A DNA stretch of 8,573 bases from Dehalococcoidia bacterium (GTDB lineage: Bacteria > Chloroflexota > Dehalococcoidia > E44-bin15), in contig DAOUVR010000038.1 in the NCBI GenBank assembly GCA_030667555.1, positions 1-8,573 of the forward strand, in the 5' to 3' direction. The notes below the pieces were generated by a model. That model saw only the letters and a program-made list of their open reading frames with translations, ran no database searches and was not told where the DNA came from. A program made the translations under genes and the position numbers. The stretch's first letter is position 1, and each line of letters opens with the position of its first letter. Positions 1 through 6,400 of this stretch are shown here, piece after piece.

Positions 1-47
1 GACCCCGTTCTTACCAAGAACGTGCTCTACCACTGAGCTATGTGGGC
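1..47 (-). tRNA. tRNA-Thr (anticodon GGT), 3' part cut off by window edge
   Basis: Read on the minus strand from 47, a 7-base acceptor strand GCCCACA is followed by T8-A9. The D stem is GCTC/GAGC around loop AGTGGTA. The anticodon stem is CGTTC/GAACG around loop TTGGTAA, which puts GGT in the anticodon position. The first 47 bases are present. The T arm and 3' acceptor strand lie beyond position 1. It is the last visible member of a Thr-Tyr-Thr tRNA cluster transcribed leftward. Confidence 0.95.
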
Positions 48-52
48 CTTTT

Positions 53-90
53 AGCGGTGACCAATAGGCCACATCTCGGTCAAAACCGCT
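53..90 (-). other. Hairpin in the spacer between tRNA-Tyr and tRNA-Thr(GGT)
   Basis: Arms AGCGGT (53-58) and ACCGCT (85-90) pair perfectly. Inside them GACC (59-62) pairs with GGTC (78-81), leaving a 3-base AAA bulge (82-84) and a 15-base loop. In the direction of tRNA transcription it sits 5 bases before the mature 5' end of tRNA-Thr(GGT). No U-run follows, so it is not an intrinsic terminator. It may be a processing signal or a remnant of a lost tRNA; neither can be shown from the sequence. Confidence 0.45.
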
Positions 91-115
91 GGAAATATGC
101 CTCGAGTTCGTCTTG

Positions 116-198
116 TGGCGGGGGTAGGATTCGAACCTACGAAGCCTCTCGGCGGCAGATTTACAGTCTGCTGGTATTAACCACTCACCCACCCCGCC
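116..198 (-). tRNA. tRNA-Tyr (anticodon GTA), class II with long variable arm
   Basis: On the minus strand the acceptor GGCGGGG (198-192) pairs with CCCCGCC (123-117). A 3-pair D stem is followed by anticodon stem GCAGA/TCTGC around loop CTGTAAA, giving anticodon GTA. The long variable arm has stem GCC/GGC around GAGA, as expected for bacterial tyrosine tRNA. The T stem GTAGG/CCTAC encloses TTCGAAT. The discriminator is A (base 116). The 3' CCA is not encoded, so it must be added by CCA-adding enzyme. It lies 29 bases downstream of tRNA-Thr(TGT) and was probably co-transcribed with it. Confidence 0.97.
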
Positions 199-227
199 CA
201 TTCTTGACCCCTCGCCACACTGTCCCC

Positions 228-299
228 AGCCCGAGAGCGGATTCGAACCGCTACCCTACCGATTACAAATCGGTTGCGCTACCATTGCGCCACTCGGGC
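228..299 (-). tRNA. tRNA-Thr (anticodon TGT)
   Basis: A complete 72-base cloverleaf on the minus strand. The acceptor GCCCGAG pairs with CTCGGGC, and the D stem is GCGC/GCGC. The anticodon stem ACCGA/TCGGT encloses TTTGTAA (anticodon TGT). The variable loop is AGGGT, and the T stem AGCGG/CCGCT encloses TTCGAAT. The discriminator is T and no CCA is encoded. It is the first tRNA of the leftward cluster, about 28 bases after the predicted transcription start. Confidence 0.97.
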
Positions 300-333
300 A
301 CTTTTGCTCATCAGTCGCACTTTTCTAGCTAAG

Positions 334-360
334 ATTATCATCTTTTAATAACGTTGTCAA
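334..360 (-). promoter_or_regulatory. Predicted sigma-70 type promoter of the tRNA cluster
   Basis: The minus strand has a perfect TTGACA -35 box at 360-355. The best -10 match, GATAAT at 339-334, is only 15 bases away. TAATCT at 337-332 is a poorer match at the ideal 17-base spacing. Transcription would start near 327 and run directly into tRNA-Thr(TGT). The position upstream of a stable-RNA cluster supports it. Which -10 is used is uncertain. Confidence 0.6.
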
Positions 361-385
361 CTTGTTTTACTCGTGGAATACATTA

Positions 386-397
386 GTAACTCGTTAC
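386..397. other. Short inverted repeat GTAAC-TC-GTTAC upstream of the tRNA promoter
   Basis: Perfect 5-base arms (386-390 and 393-397) flank a 2-base centre, 26 bases upstream of the -35 box of the tRNA promoter. A dimeric regulator could bind here, but the site is short enough to occur by chance and no second copy was found in this window. Confidence 0.25.
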
Positions 398-448
398 CTC
401 TACCTCCACCTGTAATGAGATGTATTGATACCTGCTTAGCAGCCTGGG

Positions 449-526
449 GGACAACACCGTGTTCATGTCAGGAGGAGGCCCTTTCTGGACTCACACTCGG
501 CAGAATGATAGGTTGTGGACAACACC
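449..526. repeat. Direct repeat GGACAACACC, two copies 68 bases apart
   Basis: The 10-mer GGACAACACC is present at 449-458 and 517-526. The second copy overlaps the end of the -35 box and the spacer of the plus-strand promoter. The first copy also contains the inverted repeat AACAC-C-GTGTT (453-463). A repeated site, one copy on the promoter, is the usual layout of a repressor or activator operator. That role is inference only. Confidence 0.35.
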
Positions 527-540
527 CTCTATGCTATAAT
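513..540 (+). promoter_or_regulatory. Predicted extended -10 promoter of the GalT-like gene
   Basis: A perfect TATAAT -10 box at 535-540 is preceded by TG one base upstream (TGCTATAAT), the extended -10 signature. TTGTGG at 513-518, with a 16-base spacer, is a partial -35 box. Transcription would start near 547, giving a leader of about 22 bases before the gene. It is divergent from the tRNA promoter about 150 bases away. Confidence 0.7.
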
Positions 541-568
541 AACTAGCCATTTCACATAATGGGGGATA

Positions 569-1606
569 ATGATGGAATTTCGGAAAGATATCAAGACTGT
601 TGAACTCTTAAGCCCTTCGCTTCAATTTAAAAGTGAGATTCAGCGGATAGAGTATCGGGAAGACCCATTGACGGGTTACCAGAGCAGGCTGAATTTGGGG
701 AGGGCAGGAAGAGTGAGGCAAGCGCAACAGGATGAGTTGGATTTGGGCCGCACAATAGAGGAGACTAGGGCTGGGTGCTTTTTCTGTCCACACAATATGG
801 AAAGGGAAACGCCAAGATTCCCCCCCAAGCTCTGGCCGGGTGGCAGAATAAGGAAGGGTGAAAGTGTGATCTTCCCAAATCTGTTCCCTTTCGCTGAATA
901 CCATGCCGTTGGAACACTGACGGGTAAGCATTTCTTAGAACTCAATGAATTCACTCCTGAGATGCTGATGGATAATCTGATTGCCTGTAAGCAGTATATC
1001 GCTTTGGTGCATCAAAACGATGAAGGGGCAAAATATCCGATGTGGATTTGGAATCATCTGCCGCCCAGTGGTGCCAGTATAATCCATCCTCATGTTCAGA
1101 TAATATTAGAGCGAGCTCCAGCGCCAGAAGTAGGGAAACTTCTGGAAAGAAGCGAGCAATATTTCAGAAGGTATAGCAGAAATTATTGGCAGGACTTGAT
1201 CAAGGAGGAGAGGGAGATGGGCGAGCGGTATATCGGCGAGAACGATTCCTTGGCGGTCGCCGCAAGCTATGCGCCACGGGGAAACAGAGATGTCCAATTG
1301 ATATTCAAAGAAGTAGGTAATCTAGCGGATCTGGATGAAAAGCAAATAACGGATTTTGCCACCACTATTGTGAAAGTATTGTATTGCTACAAAGGGATGG
1401 GGGTTAATTCGTTCAACTTGATTACCTATTCAGCACCTGTTGGGGAGAACCCTGATTACTACTGTCTCAATGCTCGGATCGTCTCGAGGCCGATTTTCCA
1501 GCCATTGTATACCAGCGATAGCGGTTTTATGGAGCGATTCTTCGATATTTGGGTTATTGAGAGCATGCCCGAGGAAGTGGCACTGGCAATGAGAGAGTTG
1601 TTTTAA
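569..1606 (+). CDS. GalT-like (HIT superfamily) nucleotidyltransferase, substrate unknown
   Basis: 345 residues, close to the usual GalT length. The first half holds the GalT signature. C70-x-x-C73 (in GCFFCPHN), H121 (in TGKH) and H173 match the four structural zinc ligands of E. coli GalT. H-P-H-V-Q at 173-177 places H175 as the nucleophilic histidine that would carry the nucleotidyl group. The usual motif is HPHGQ, so V replaces G. The second HIT-like half (about 230-345) ends with a GalT-like FMERFFDIW stretch. The conserved HAH of the second half appears as N301-A-R303, so its metal-binding histidines look lost. No galactose (Leloir) genes are nearby, so UDP-glucose:galactose-1-phosphate transfer is only one possibility; another sugar-phosphate or ADP-transfer reaction is as likely. 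Two adjacent ATGs (569, 572) could start it. The GGGGG at 561-565 sits 6 bases before the second, which may be the true start. It should be cytoplasmic: no signal peptide or membrane segment is visible. Confidence 0.8.
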   Translation: MMEFRKDIKTVELLSPSLQFKSEIQRIEYREDPLTGYQSRLNLGRAGRVRQAQQDELDLGRTIEETRAGCFFCPHNMERETPRFPPKLWPGGRIRKGESVIFPNLFPFAEYHAVGTLTGKHFLELNEFTPEMLMDNLIACKQYIALVHQNDEGAKYPMWIWNHLPPSGASIIHPHVQIILERAPAPEVGKLLERSEQYFRRYSRNYWQDLIKEEREMGERYIGENDSLAVAASYAPRGNRDVQLIFKEVGNLADLDEKQITDFATTIVKVLYCYKGMGVNSFNLITYSAPVGENPDYYCLNARIVSRPIFQPLYTSDSGFMERFFDIWVIESMPEEVALAMRELF

Positions 1607-1613
1607 CAGCCAG

Positions 1614-2927
1614 CTAATCATCCCAGAGAGGGTTGATCACCAGACCAGCGGGCGTCTTGGGATGGAAATAGGTGGATTTTTGGGGCATCCTGGCGCCCTC
1701 ATCTGCGACGGTCAGGACGCTGGAGACGGGGGTGGGATTGAGTAAGAAGGCTAGTTGATACTCACCTGAATCCACCCGAGACGTGGCCTCTGATCCGTCC
1801 CGAGTGTAGCCCAAGCAATTCTCCGCCATTTCTCGGCTACTTATCCCTAACATGCGGTCCAGAATCGAGCGGTGAAGAATGTAAACATCCAAATCATTTA
1901 GAGCGCTTAGCTGATCGGTGAACATCAGTTTCTGTTTGGGTGTCAGCAAGCGGAGACACAGCCCATCAAGGCCATAGAGGCCAAACGTTGTTCCTCGATG
2001 TCCCCATTCTTGCAGCGTATTGAGCCAGTTTTTCAGAGTTTCGGCGGCATTTGGTAAAGGCGAGAGCAAATCCTGATCGCAGGATGCTGCCAGTTGATCA
2101 CTAAATTCGGGAAAGATTCTTTTATTGAGCCCCCGTACCAGGCGGTGGGTGGGTTCCATGATGAGGTTTGGATCCTCAGCATCGGTTAGGGTCATCATTA
2201 CGAAATCGAAGGCTTCTGTTCCCGTATGGCGAGAATACTTAGAGCGCTGCTCCTGTTGGTGTGCAAGCGCTGTCTCGTAGCGATGATGACCGTCAGCAAT
2301 GTAGAGTGTCCTGTCGGCGAAGAAATCGGACACTGTGGCGATAGCCTCTTTTTCAGTCACCAACCACATTGCGTAGCCTACACCATAGTGATCCACTGCA
2401 CTTAAAATGGGCCGGTCAATGGTATTGGGAAGTAACGAGAGGATTCCCGCTCCGTGGTGGCGAAACAATCCCATTATGGGGCTGAAGTTAGCGTGGCATG
2501 ACTTGAGAAGGCGGAGACGGTCCGCACTGGCCCCTCCTATGGTCACTTCGTGGGGGCGAATCTGTCCACTGCTGAAGTTCTCCAGCCTTACCCGGGCGAT
2601 GAGGCTAAAACGACTCTTTTCGGTATCTTGATAGGGAAAGCGGTGCTCTACAAGGTAGAAAGCAGGGCTCTCCTCTCTAATTAGAATGTTGTCCCTCTGC
2701 CAGCTTTTCATAGTAAGGGCAGCCCTGGTGTATCTACTGTCTTGAGGGGAATCCTCGGGGCGTTCCTCTCCGAACTCAAGCCTGACCACATTGTATGGGC
2801 TCTTGCGATGATAAGAAAGCTGTTCCTCAGGGGAGATCACATCATAAGGGGGGCAAATCAGAGCGGAGAGGTCATCAATTTGTTCGAGATTGTAGCGAAT
2901 GCCCCGGAATGGTTGCACATCGGCCAA
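1614..2927 (-). CDS. DUF1015 family protein, function unknown
   Basis: 437 residues, typical for the family. Recognisable family landmarks are the N-terminal PFRGIRYN with CPPYDVISPE (about 25-34), RPHEVT (124-129), ADGHHRYETA (211-220) and the C-terminal ADEGARMPQKSTYFHPK (408-424). The ADGHHRY motif recalls the GxHR-type motif of ParB-like folds, and members are sometimes labelled SpoOJ/ParB-like, but there is no sign of a DNA-partition role here. No signal peptide or membrane segment is seen. The start is TTG at 2927: AAGGAG lies 7 bases upstream, and the MADVQPFRG beginning fits the family. The nearest in-frame alternative is GTG at codon 4. The gene follows trpA by 48 bases on the same strand, so it can be read with the trp operon, and it may also have its own promoter. 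It ends 7 bases from the convergent GalT-like gene. Family assignment is firm; function is unknown. Confidence 0.88.
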   Translation of the reverse strand: MADVQPFRGIRYNLEQIDDLSALICPPYDVISPEEQLSYHRKSPYNVVRLEFGEERPEDSPQDSRYTRAALTMKSWQRDNILIREESPAFYLVEHRFPYQDTEKSRFSLIARVRLENFSSGQIRPHEVTIGGASADRLRLLKSCHANFSPIMGLFRHHGAGILSLLPNTIDRPILSAVDHYGVGYAMWLVTEKEAIATVSDFFADRTLYIADGHHRYETALAHQQEQRSKYSRHTGTEAFDFVMMTLTDAEDPNLIMEPTHRLVRGLNKRIFPEFSDQLAASCDQDLLSPLPNAAETLKNWLNTLQEWGHRGTTFGLYGLDGLCLRLLTPKQKLMFTDQLSALNDLDVYILHRSILDRMLGISSREMAENCLGYTRDGSEATSRVDSGEYQLAFLLNPTPVSSVLTVADEGARMPQKSTYFHPKTPAGLVINPLWDD

Positions 2928-2934
2928 GCTGTCG

Positions 2935-2940
2935 CTCCTT
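2935..2940 (-). promoter_or_regulatory. Shine-Dalgarno site that sets the TTG start of the DUF1015 gene
   Basis: AAGGAG on the minus strand, 7 bases before TTG at 2927. It is a near-perfect ribosome binding site at good spacing. No in-frame ATG lies near it; the ATG at 2920 is in another frame. It is therefore the main argument for the TTG start. Confidence 0.75.
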
Positions 2941-2949
2941 TACTAATTG

Positions 2950-2979
2950 AGTATAACAAGGAGGACATCTAAAGGTCAA
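2950..2979 (-). promoter_or_regulatory. Possible internal promoter between trpA and the DUF1015 gene
   Basis: On the minus strand TTGACC (2979-2974) and TATACT (2955-2950) each match the sigma-70 consensus at 5 of 6 positions, with an 18-base spacer. The -35 box overlaps the trpA stop codon. A start near 2943 would leave a leader of about 16 bases holding the AAGGAG site. This would let the DUF1015 gene be expressed when the trp operon is off. Confidence 0.5.
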
Positions 2980-3758
2980 TGAGGGGATATGGCGTTCTTT
3001 ATTTGCTCTATGAATGCTTGTGCTGACGAGGCAGGCTGCGGGCTGTTCTCCACAATCTCCATGATGCGACTGCCAATAATTATCCCATCGGCCATATTGA
3101 CTACTCGGCGAGCCTGCTCTGGGGTGGCGATGCCGAAGCCGACACAAAGTGGTTGAGAGGTTATATCCCTCACCCTGGCTAGGAAGCTCTCCAGGTCAGC
3201 AGGCAGGGTTTCTCTGGCTCCAGTAATTCCTCTAAGCGATACTGCATAGATAAACCCGCGCGATCTAGCAGCGACCAGACGAAGGCGCTCCTCAGTGCTG
3301 GTGGGGGTGATCAGGTAGATGAGGTCCAGTTGATATCTTTCGGTTAACCTTTCAAGTTCCACCCCTTCTTCGGGTGGCAGGTCAGGAATAATTATCCCAT
3401 CGATGCCTCCCTCTGAAGATGCAGCACAAAAAGCTTCCAATCCGTAGCGAAGTAGAGGGTTGAAGTAGCTCATGAATATCAGCGGTACATCGACCATTTG
3501 GTGCAGTTTATGGGCAACCTCGATGCATAGTTTAGGTGTGACTCCTTGCTGAAGCGCTCCGTGGCTTGCTCTTTGAATAGTGGTGCCATCGGATAGGGGG
3601 TCGGAGAAGGGAATACCCAGCTCGATCATGTCGCACCCACCTTCTACCAGGGCAGGCACCACCTGAAGCGTAGCCTCGATGCTGGGGTAGCCTACGGTTA
3701 CATAGGCAATGAGAGCCTTATGCTGCGGCGTGGCAAAAATAGCGCCAATGCGGCTCAT
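2976..3758 (-). CDS. trpA: Tryptophan synthase alpha chain
   Basis: Splits indole-3-glycerol phosphate into indole and glyceraldehyde 3-phosphate; indole passes through the tunnel to TrpB in the alpha2-beta2 complex in the cytoplasm. 260 residues, full length for the family. The signature IELGIPFSDPLSDG (45-58) carries both catalytic acids, E46 and D57, equivalent to E49 and D60 of Salmonella. IPDLPPEE and VSLRGITGAR form the flexible loops that close over the substrate, and the GFGI segment near the C-terminus belongs to the phosphate site. The ATG at 3758 overlaps the trpB stop by 4 bases (ATGA), with GAGGG upstream inside trpB, so its translation is probably coupled to trpB. No tryptophan residue is encoded. 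It is the last biosynthetic gene of the operon. Confidence 0.98.
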   Translation of the reverse strand: MSRIGAIFATPQHKALIAYVTVGYPSIEATLQVVPALVEGGCDMIELGIPFSDPLSDGTTIQRASHGALQQGVTPKLCIEVAHKLHQMVDVPLIFMSYFNPLLRYGLEAFCAASSEGGIDGIIIPDLPPEEGVELERLTERYQLDLIYLITPTSTEERLRLVAARSRGFIYAVSLRGITGARETLPADLESFLARVRDITSQPLCVGFGIATPEQARRVVNMADGIIIGSRIMEIVENSPQPASSAQAFIEQIKNAISPH

Positions 3759-4963
3759 AGTTGAACCCTCAGTGCCTCAGCTACAATATTCATATCCTTA
3801 TCGCCGCGCCCGCTCAGGTTCACCAGGATGGTGTGGTCTTTCGATAGCTGACGTGCGAGTGTGGCGGCGTAGTAGATAGCATGAGCAGGCTCGAGGGCGG
3901 GTATGATACCCTCCTGTTGGCTCAGCAATTGGAACCCCTCGAGGGCTTCGTCATCGGTTACGGCAACATAGCTTGCCCGTCCACTCTCCTTATAGTAGCT
4001 GTGCTCGGGGCCGACGCCAGGGTAATCAAGCCCTGCTGAGATGCTATGGGTCTGGCGAATCTGCCCCGCCTCATCCTGGAGGATGTAGGATTTTGTGCCA
4101 TGAAGTACCCCGATGCTTCCTGCAGTCAGGCTGGCACCGTGCTTTCCCGTATCAAGGCCCAGCCCGGCGGCCTCAACTCCAATCAATTTAACCTCATGGT
4201 CGCTAGCCATTGGATGAAAAAGCCCCATGGCATTGCTGCCGCCGCCGACACAGGCTATGGCATAATCAGGCAGACGGCCGGTAGATTCGATGGTCTGCTG
4301 ACGCGCCTCCCTTCCGATGACTGCCTGGAAATTGCGCACCATCATGGGATAAGGGTGGGGACCAACGACGCTGCCCAGGAGGTAGTGCGTGGAATCGACA
4401 TTGGTCACCCAGTCGCGGATTGCCTCGTTGATGGCATCTTTCAAGGTTCGGCTGCCGCTTGAGACTGGTCGCACTTCAGCGCCAAGCAGCCTCATGCGGA
4501 AGACATTTAGCGATTGGCGGTTAATGTCCTCCTCTCCCATATACACGACGCACTCCTGTCCAAGCATGGCGCAAACGGCGGCGGTAGCTACGCCATGCTG
4601 TCCTGCCCCCGTCTCGGCGACGACTCGTGTCTTTCCCATGCGCTCAGCCAGCAGGCCCTGCCCTACAGTGTTGTTAATCTTATGGGCGCCAGTGTGGGCC
4701 AAGTCCTCCCTTTTGAGGTAGATCCTGGCACCATCACAATATTTGGTCAGCTTGGCGGCGAAGTAAAGGGGAGTGGGTCTGCCGACAAAGTCTCGGAGTA
4801 GTTCAGCCAGGCGCTGTTGAAATACTGCGTCCTGCTGCGCTTCTCGGTAGGACTTCTCCAGATCTTCCAGGGCAGACATCAGGGTTTCCGGAGCAAATCG
4901 GCCTCCGAATTGTCCGAAGTGACCTAGATCATCCGGTAATTGGGCTAATATCTTATCGGCCAT
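3755..4963 (-). CDS. trpB: Tryptophan synthase beta chain (TrpB1 type)
   Basis: Pyridoxal-phosphate enzyme that condenses indole with L-serine to form L-tryptophan, in complex with TrpA. 402 residues, as expected for the TrpB1 form that partners TrpA rather than the longer TrpB2. K95 in HTGAHKINN is the lysine that holds the cofactor. E117 in ETGAGQHG is the catalytic glutamate (E109 in Salmonella). GGGSNAMG (240-247) binds the cofactor phosphate. The C-terminal LSGRGDKD is also a family signature. The ATG at 4963 lies inside the end of trpF (11-base overlap), with AAGGGTGGAAG just upstream. Tail overlap with trpA suggests equimolar coupled synthesis of the two subunits. Confidence 0.98.
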   Translation of the reverse strand: MADKILAQLPDDLGHFGQFGGRFAPETLMSALEDLEKSYREAQQDAVFQQRLAELLRDFVGRPTPLYFAAKLTKYCDGARIYLKREDLAHTGAHKINNTVGQGLLAERMGKTRVVAETGAGQHGVATAAVCAMLGQECVVYMGEEDINRQSLNVFRMRLLGAEVRPVSSGSRTLKDAINEAIRDWVTNVDSTHYLLGSVVGPHPYPMMVRNFQAVIGREARQQTIESTGRLPDYAIACVGGGSNAMGLFHPMASDHEVKLIGVEAAGLGLDTGKHGASLTAGSIGVLHGTKSYILQDEAGQIRQTHSISAGLDYPGVGPEHSYYKESGRASYVAVTDDEALEGFQLLSQQEGIIPALEPAHAIYYAATLARQLSKDHTILVNLSGRGDKDMNIVAEALRVQL

Positions 4964-5603
4964 CTTCCACCCTTACTGTTTGGATAAACATCTCAATCTT
5001 GGAGGCGTCTTTTGCCCCCTTGGTTTCCACGCCACTGGAGACATCTACTCCCCAGGGCTTGGCGATTTGGATTGCCTCTCCTACATTTTGCGGAGAGAGG
5101 CCGCCGGCGATAATAACGGGGAATCTCTGGGAAACCTGCCTTGCCAGCCGCCAGTCGAACGTCTGCCCGGTGCCACCGTAGCTCCCTTCAACATGACAAT
5201 CCAACAGGCAAATAAAACTTTCCCCCAGCAATTGTCGGCCATCACTTATTTCAGCGATGATATCATCGCTGTCCTGCTGGCTTCGCACCCTTATAGCTTT
5301 AATAACCTGCTTCTCGATGTCCGTCAAGTAATCCCAGGGCTCATCGCCGCTTAGCTGCACCCAATCGAGCCCACAGTGTTCTGCGATATGGTTCACTTCA
5401 GAAGGGGGCATGTTGACGAAGACGCCGACAATTTGAGGGCGGGCTATTAGTCCCTTAACTGCCAGAGCGATCTCCCGTGCCTTCTCGATGCACACCTGGC
5501 GTCTCGATGGGGCGAAGACCATTCCTATGAAGTCCGCTCCTGCTTGCGCTGCTGCCAGGGCATGGGAAGCTTCAGTAATGCCACATATCTTTACCCTTGT
5601 CAT
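4953..5603 (-). CDS. trpF: Phosphoribosylanthranilate isomerase
   Basis: Converts N-(5-phosphoribosyl)anthranilate to the 1-deoxyribulose form by Amadori rearrangement; a TIM-barrel enzyme of the cytoplasm. 216 residues, a normal monofunctional length. C7 in the N-terminal KICGIT is the general base and D135 in LLDCH is the general acid. GSYGGTGQTFDW, IIAGGLSPQNV and GVDVSSGVETKGAKD form the substrate and phosphate sites. It is separate from trpC, unlike the TrpC-TrpF fusion of enteric bacteria. The ATG overlaps the trpC stop by 4 bases (ATGA), with GAGGG 7 bases upstream. It encodes four tryptophans (81, 90, 151, 184), more than any other visible enzyme of the operon. Confidence 0.97.
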   Translation of the reverse strand: MTRVKICGITEASHALAAAQAGADFIGMVFAPSRRQVCIEKAREIALAVKGLIARPQIVGVFVNMPPSEVNHIAEHCGLDWVQLSGDEPWDYLTDIEKQVIKAIRVRSQQDSDDIIAEISDGRQLLGESFICLLDCHVEGSYGGTGQTFDWRLARQVSQRFPVIIAGGLSPQNVGEAIQIAKPWGVDVSSGVETKGAKDASKIEMFIQTVRVEDGR

Positions 5604-6376
5604 AGAAGTTCCCTCATTTTTCTTGCTACATCGCCAGCGGCAACCAGAGCCTCGCCGACAAGAATGGCATCAACCCCCCATTCTCTGAGCATCTGGACAT
5701 CGCCCCGATTCTCGATGCCGCTTTCACTGACCACTATACGGTCTGGTGGCACCATAGGACGAAGCCGCTTTGTGGTGGTAAGGTCGATGGTAAAGGTCTT
5801 AAGGTCGCGATTGTTGATGCCGATGATGTGTGCTCCACTTAGAAGGGCACTCTCTACTTCGGCCTCGTTATGAACCTCTACCAGGCATTGCATGCCGAGG
5901 TTATGGCTTAGCGAAAGCAGTTCTGTTAACTGCTCGCTGCTCAAAATGGCTACGATGAGGAGCAAGGCATCGGCGCCAAAAGCGCGAGATTCATGGACCT
6001 GATATGGATCGAAGATGAAATCCTTTCTGAGCAAAGGGATTTCCCCCCCTTGCAGTTCCTTGCTAATGGTAGAAAGCTCCTCCAGGGTGCCTTGGAAAAA
6101 TCTTTCCTCGGTTAGAACAGATATAGCAGCAGCGCCATTTTGGGCGTAGATTCGGGCCAATTCTACCGCATCGAGGTCAGGACGAATTGGTCCCTTTGAT
6201 GGTGATGCTCTTTTGATTTCGGCGATGAGCTTGATGCCATCTGCCTGAAGGGCGGAGGCGAAATCTAGGGGCGGTGGCTTTCTTGAGCTGAGCACCTCTA
6301 ATTCAGATACAGGTACACTCAGCTTGCTTCTTGCCAGTCCTTCCTTCTTTAACTGAACAATCTCATCCAGTATCAT
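5600..6376 (-). CDS. trpC: Indole-3-glycerol-phosphate synthase
   Basis: Closes the indole ring, with loss of carbon dioxide and water, from carboxyphenylamino-deoxyribulose phosphate. 258 residues, the usual length of a stand-alone enzyme. IAEIKRASPSKG (51-62) holds catalytic E53 and K55. LRKDF holds the general acid K118. VEVHNE carries E167, and GINNRDL and VSESGI contribute N189 and S219. The C-terminal VGEAL segment belongs to the phosphate site. The start is ATG at 6376, 24 bases after the trpD stop, with a modest ribosome site AAAGG about 9 bases upstream. This is the weakest junction in the visible operon. Product flows on to TrpA. Confidence 0.98.
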   Translation of the reverse strand: MILDEIVQLKKEGLARSKLSVPVSELEVLSSRKPPPLDFASALQADGIKLIAEIKRASPSKGPIRPDLDAVELARIYAQNGAAAISVLTEERFFQGTLEELSTISKELQGGEIPLLRKDFIFDPYQVHESRAFGADALLLIVAILSSEQLTELLSLSHNLGMQCLVEVHNEAEVESALLSGAHIIGINNRDLKTFTIDLTTTKRLRPMVPPDRIVVSESGIENRGDVQMLREWGVDAILVGEALVAAGDVARKMRELL

Positions 6377-6400
6377 TTTTCTGACCTTTGCGAAACGCGC

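Noticed and set aside
42..332. A 96-residue plus-strand open frame across the tRNA cluster
   Set aside because: It runs through the antisense of three tRNA genes and shows no protein family features.
514..522. TGTGGACAA, one mismatch from a DnaA box (TGTGGATAA), suggesting an origin
   Set aside because: A single imperfect box with no cluster, no AT-rich unwinding region and no dnaA or dnaN nearby; it overlaps a good promoter -35 box instead.
505..546. A 13-codon ORF (ATG at 505 to TAG) as a leader peptide for the GalT-like gene
   Set aside because: It starts upstream of the predicted transcription start and spans the promoter, so it would not be on the mRNA; there is no ribosome site and no run of regulatory codons.
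300..568. Structured RNA or riboswitch in the divergent intergenic region
   Set aside because: Only short inverted repeats are visible, most of the region lies upstream of the predicted start of the GalT-like mRNA, and no known riboswitch core could be recognised.
1619..1664. CATCCCA/TGGGATG inverted repeat near the end of the DUF1015 gene as a terminator
   Set aside because: The loop is 32 bases, no T-run follows on either strand, and it lies in coding sequence of a conserved protein.
3973..4801. Long plus-strand open frames opposite trpB, and similar ones opposite trpF, trpC, trpD and trpG
   Set aside because: They are antisense shadows of well-conserved enzymes; their translations show no recognisable domain and several overlap each other in different frames.
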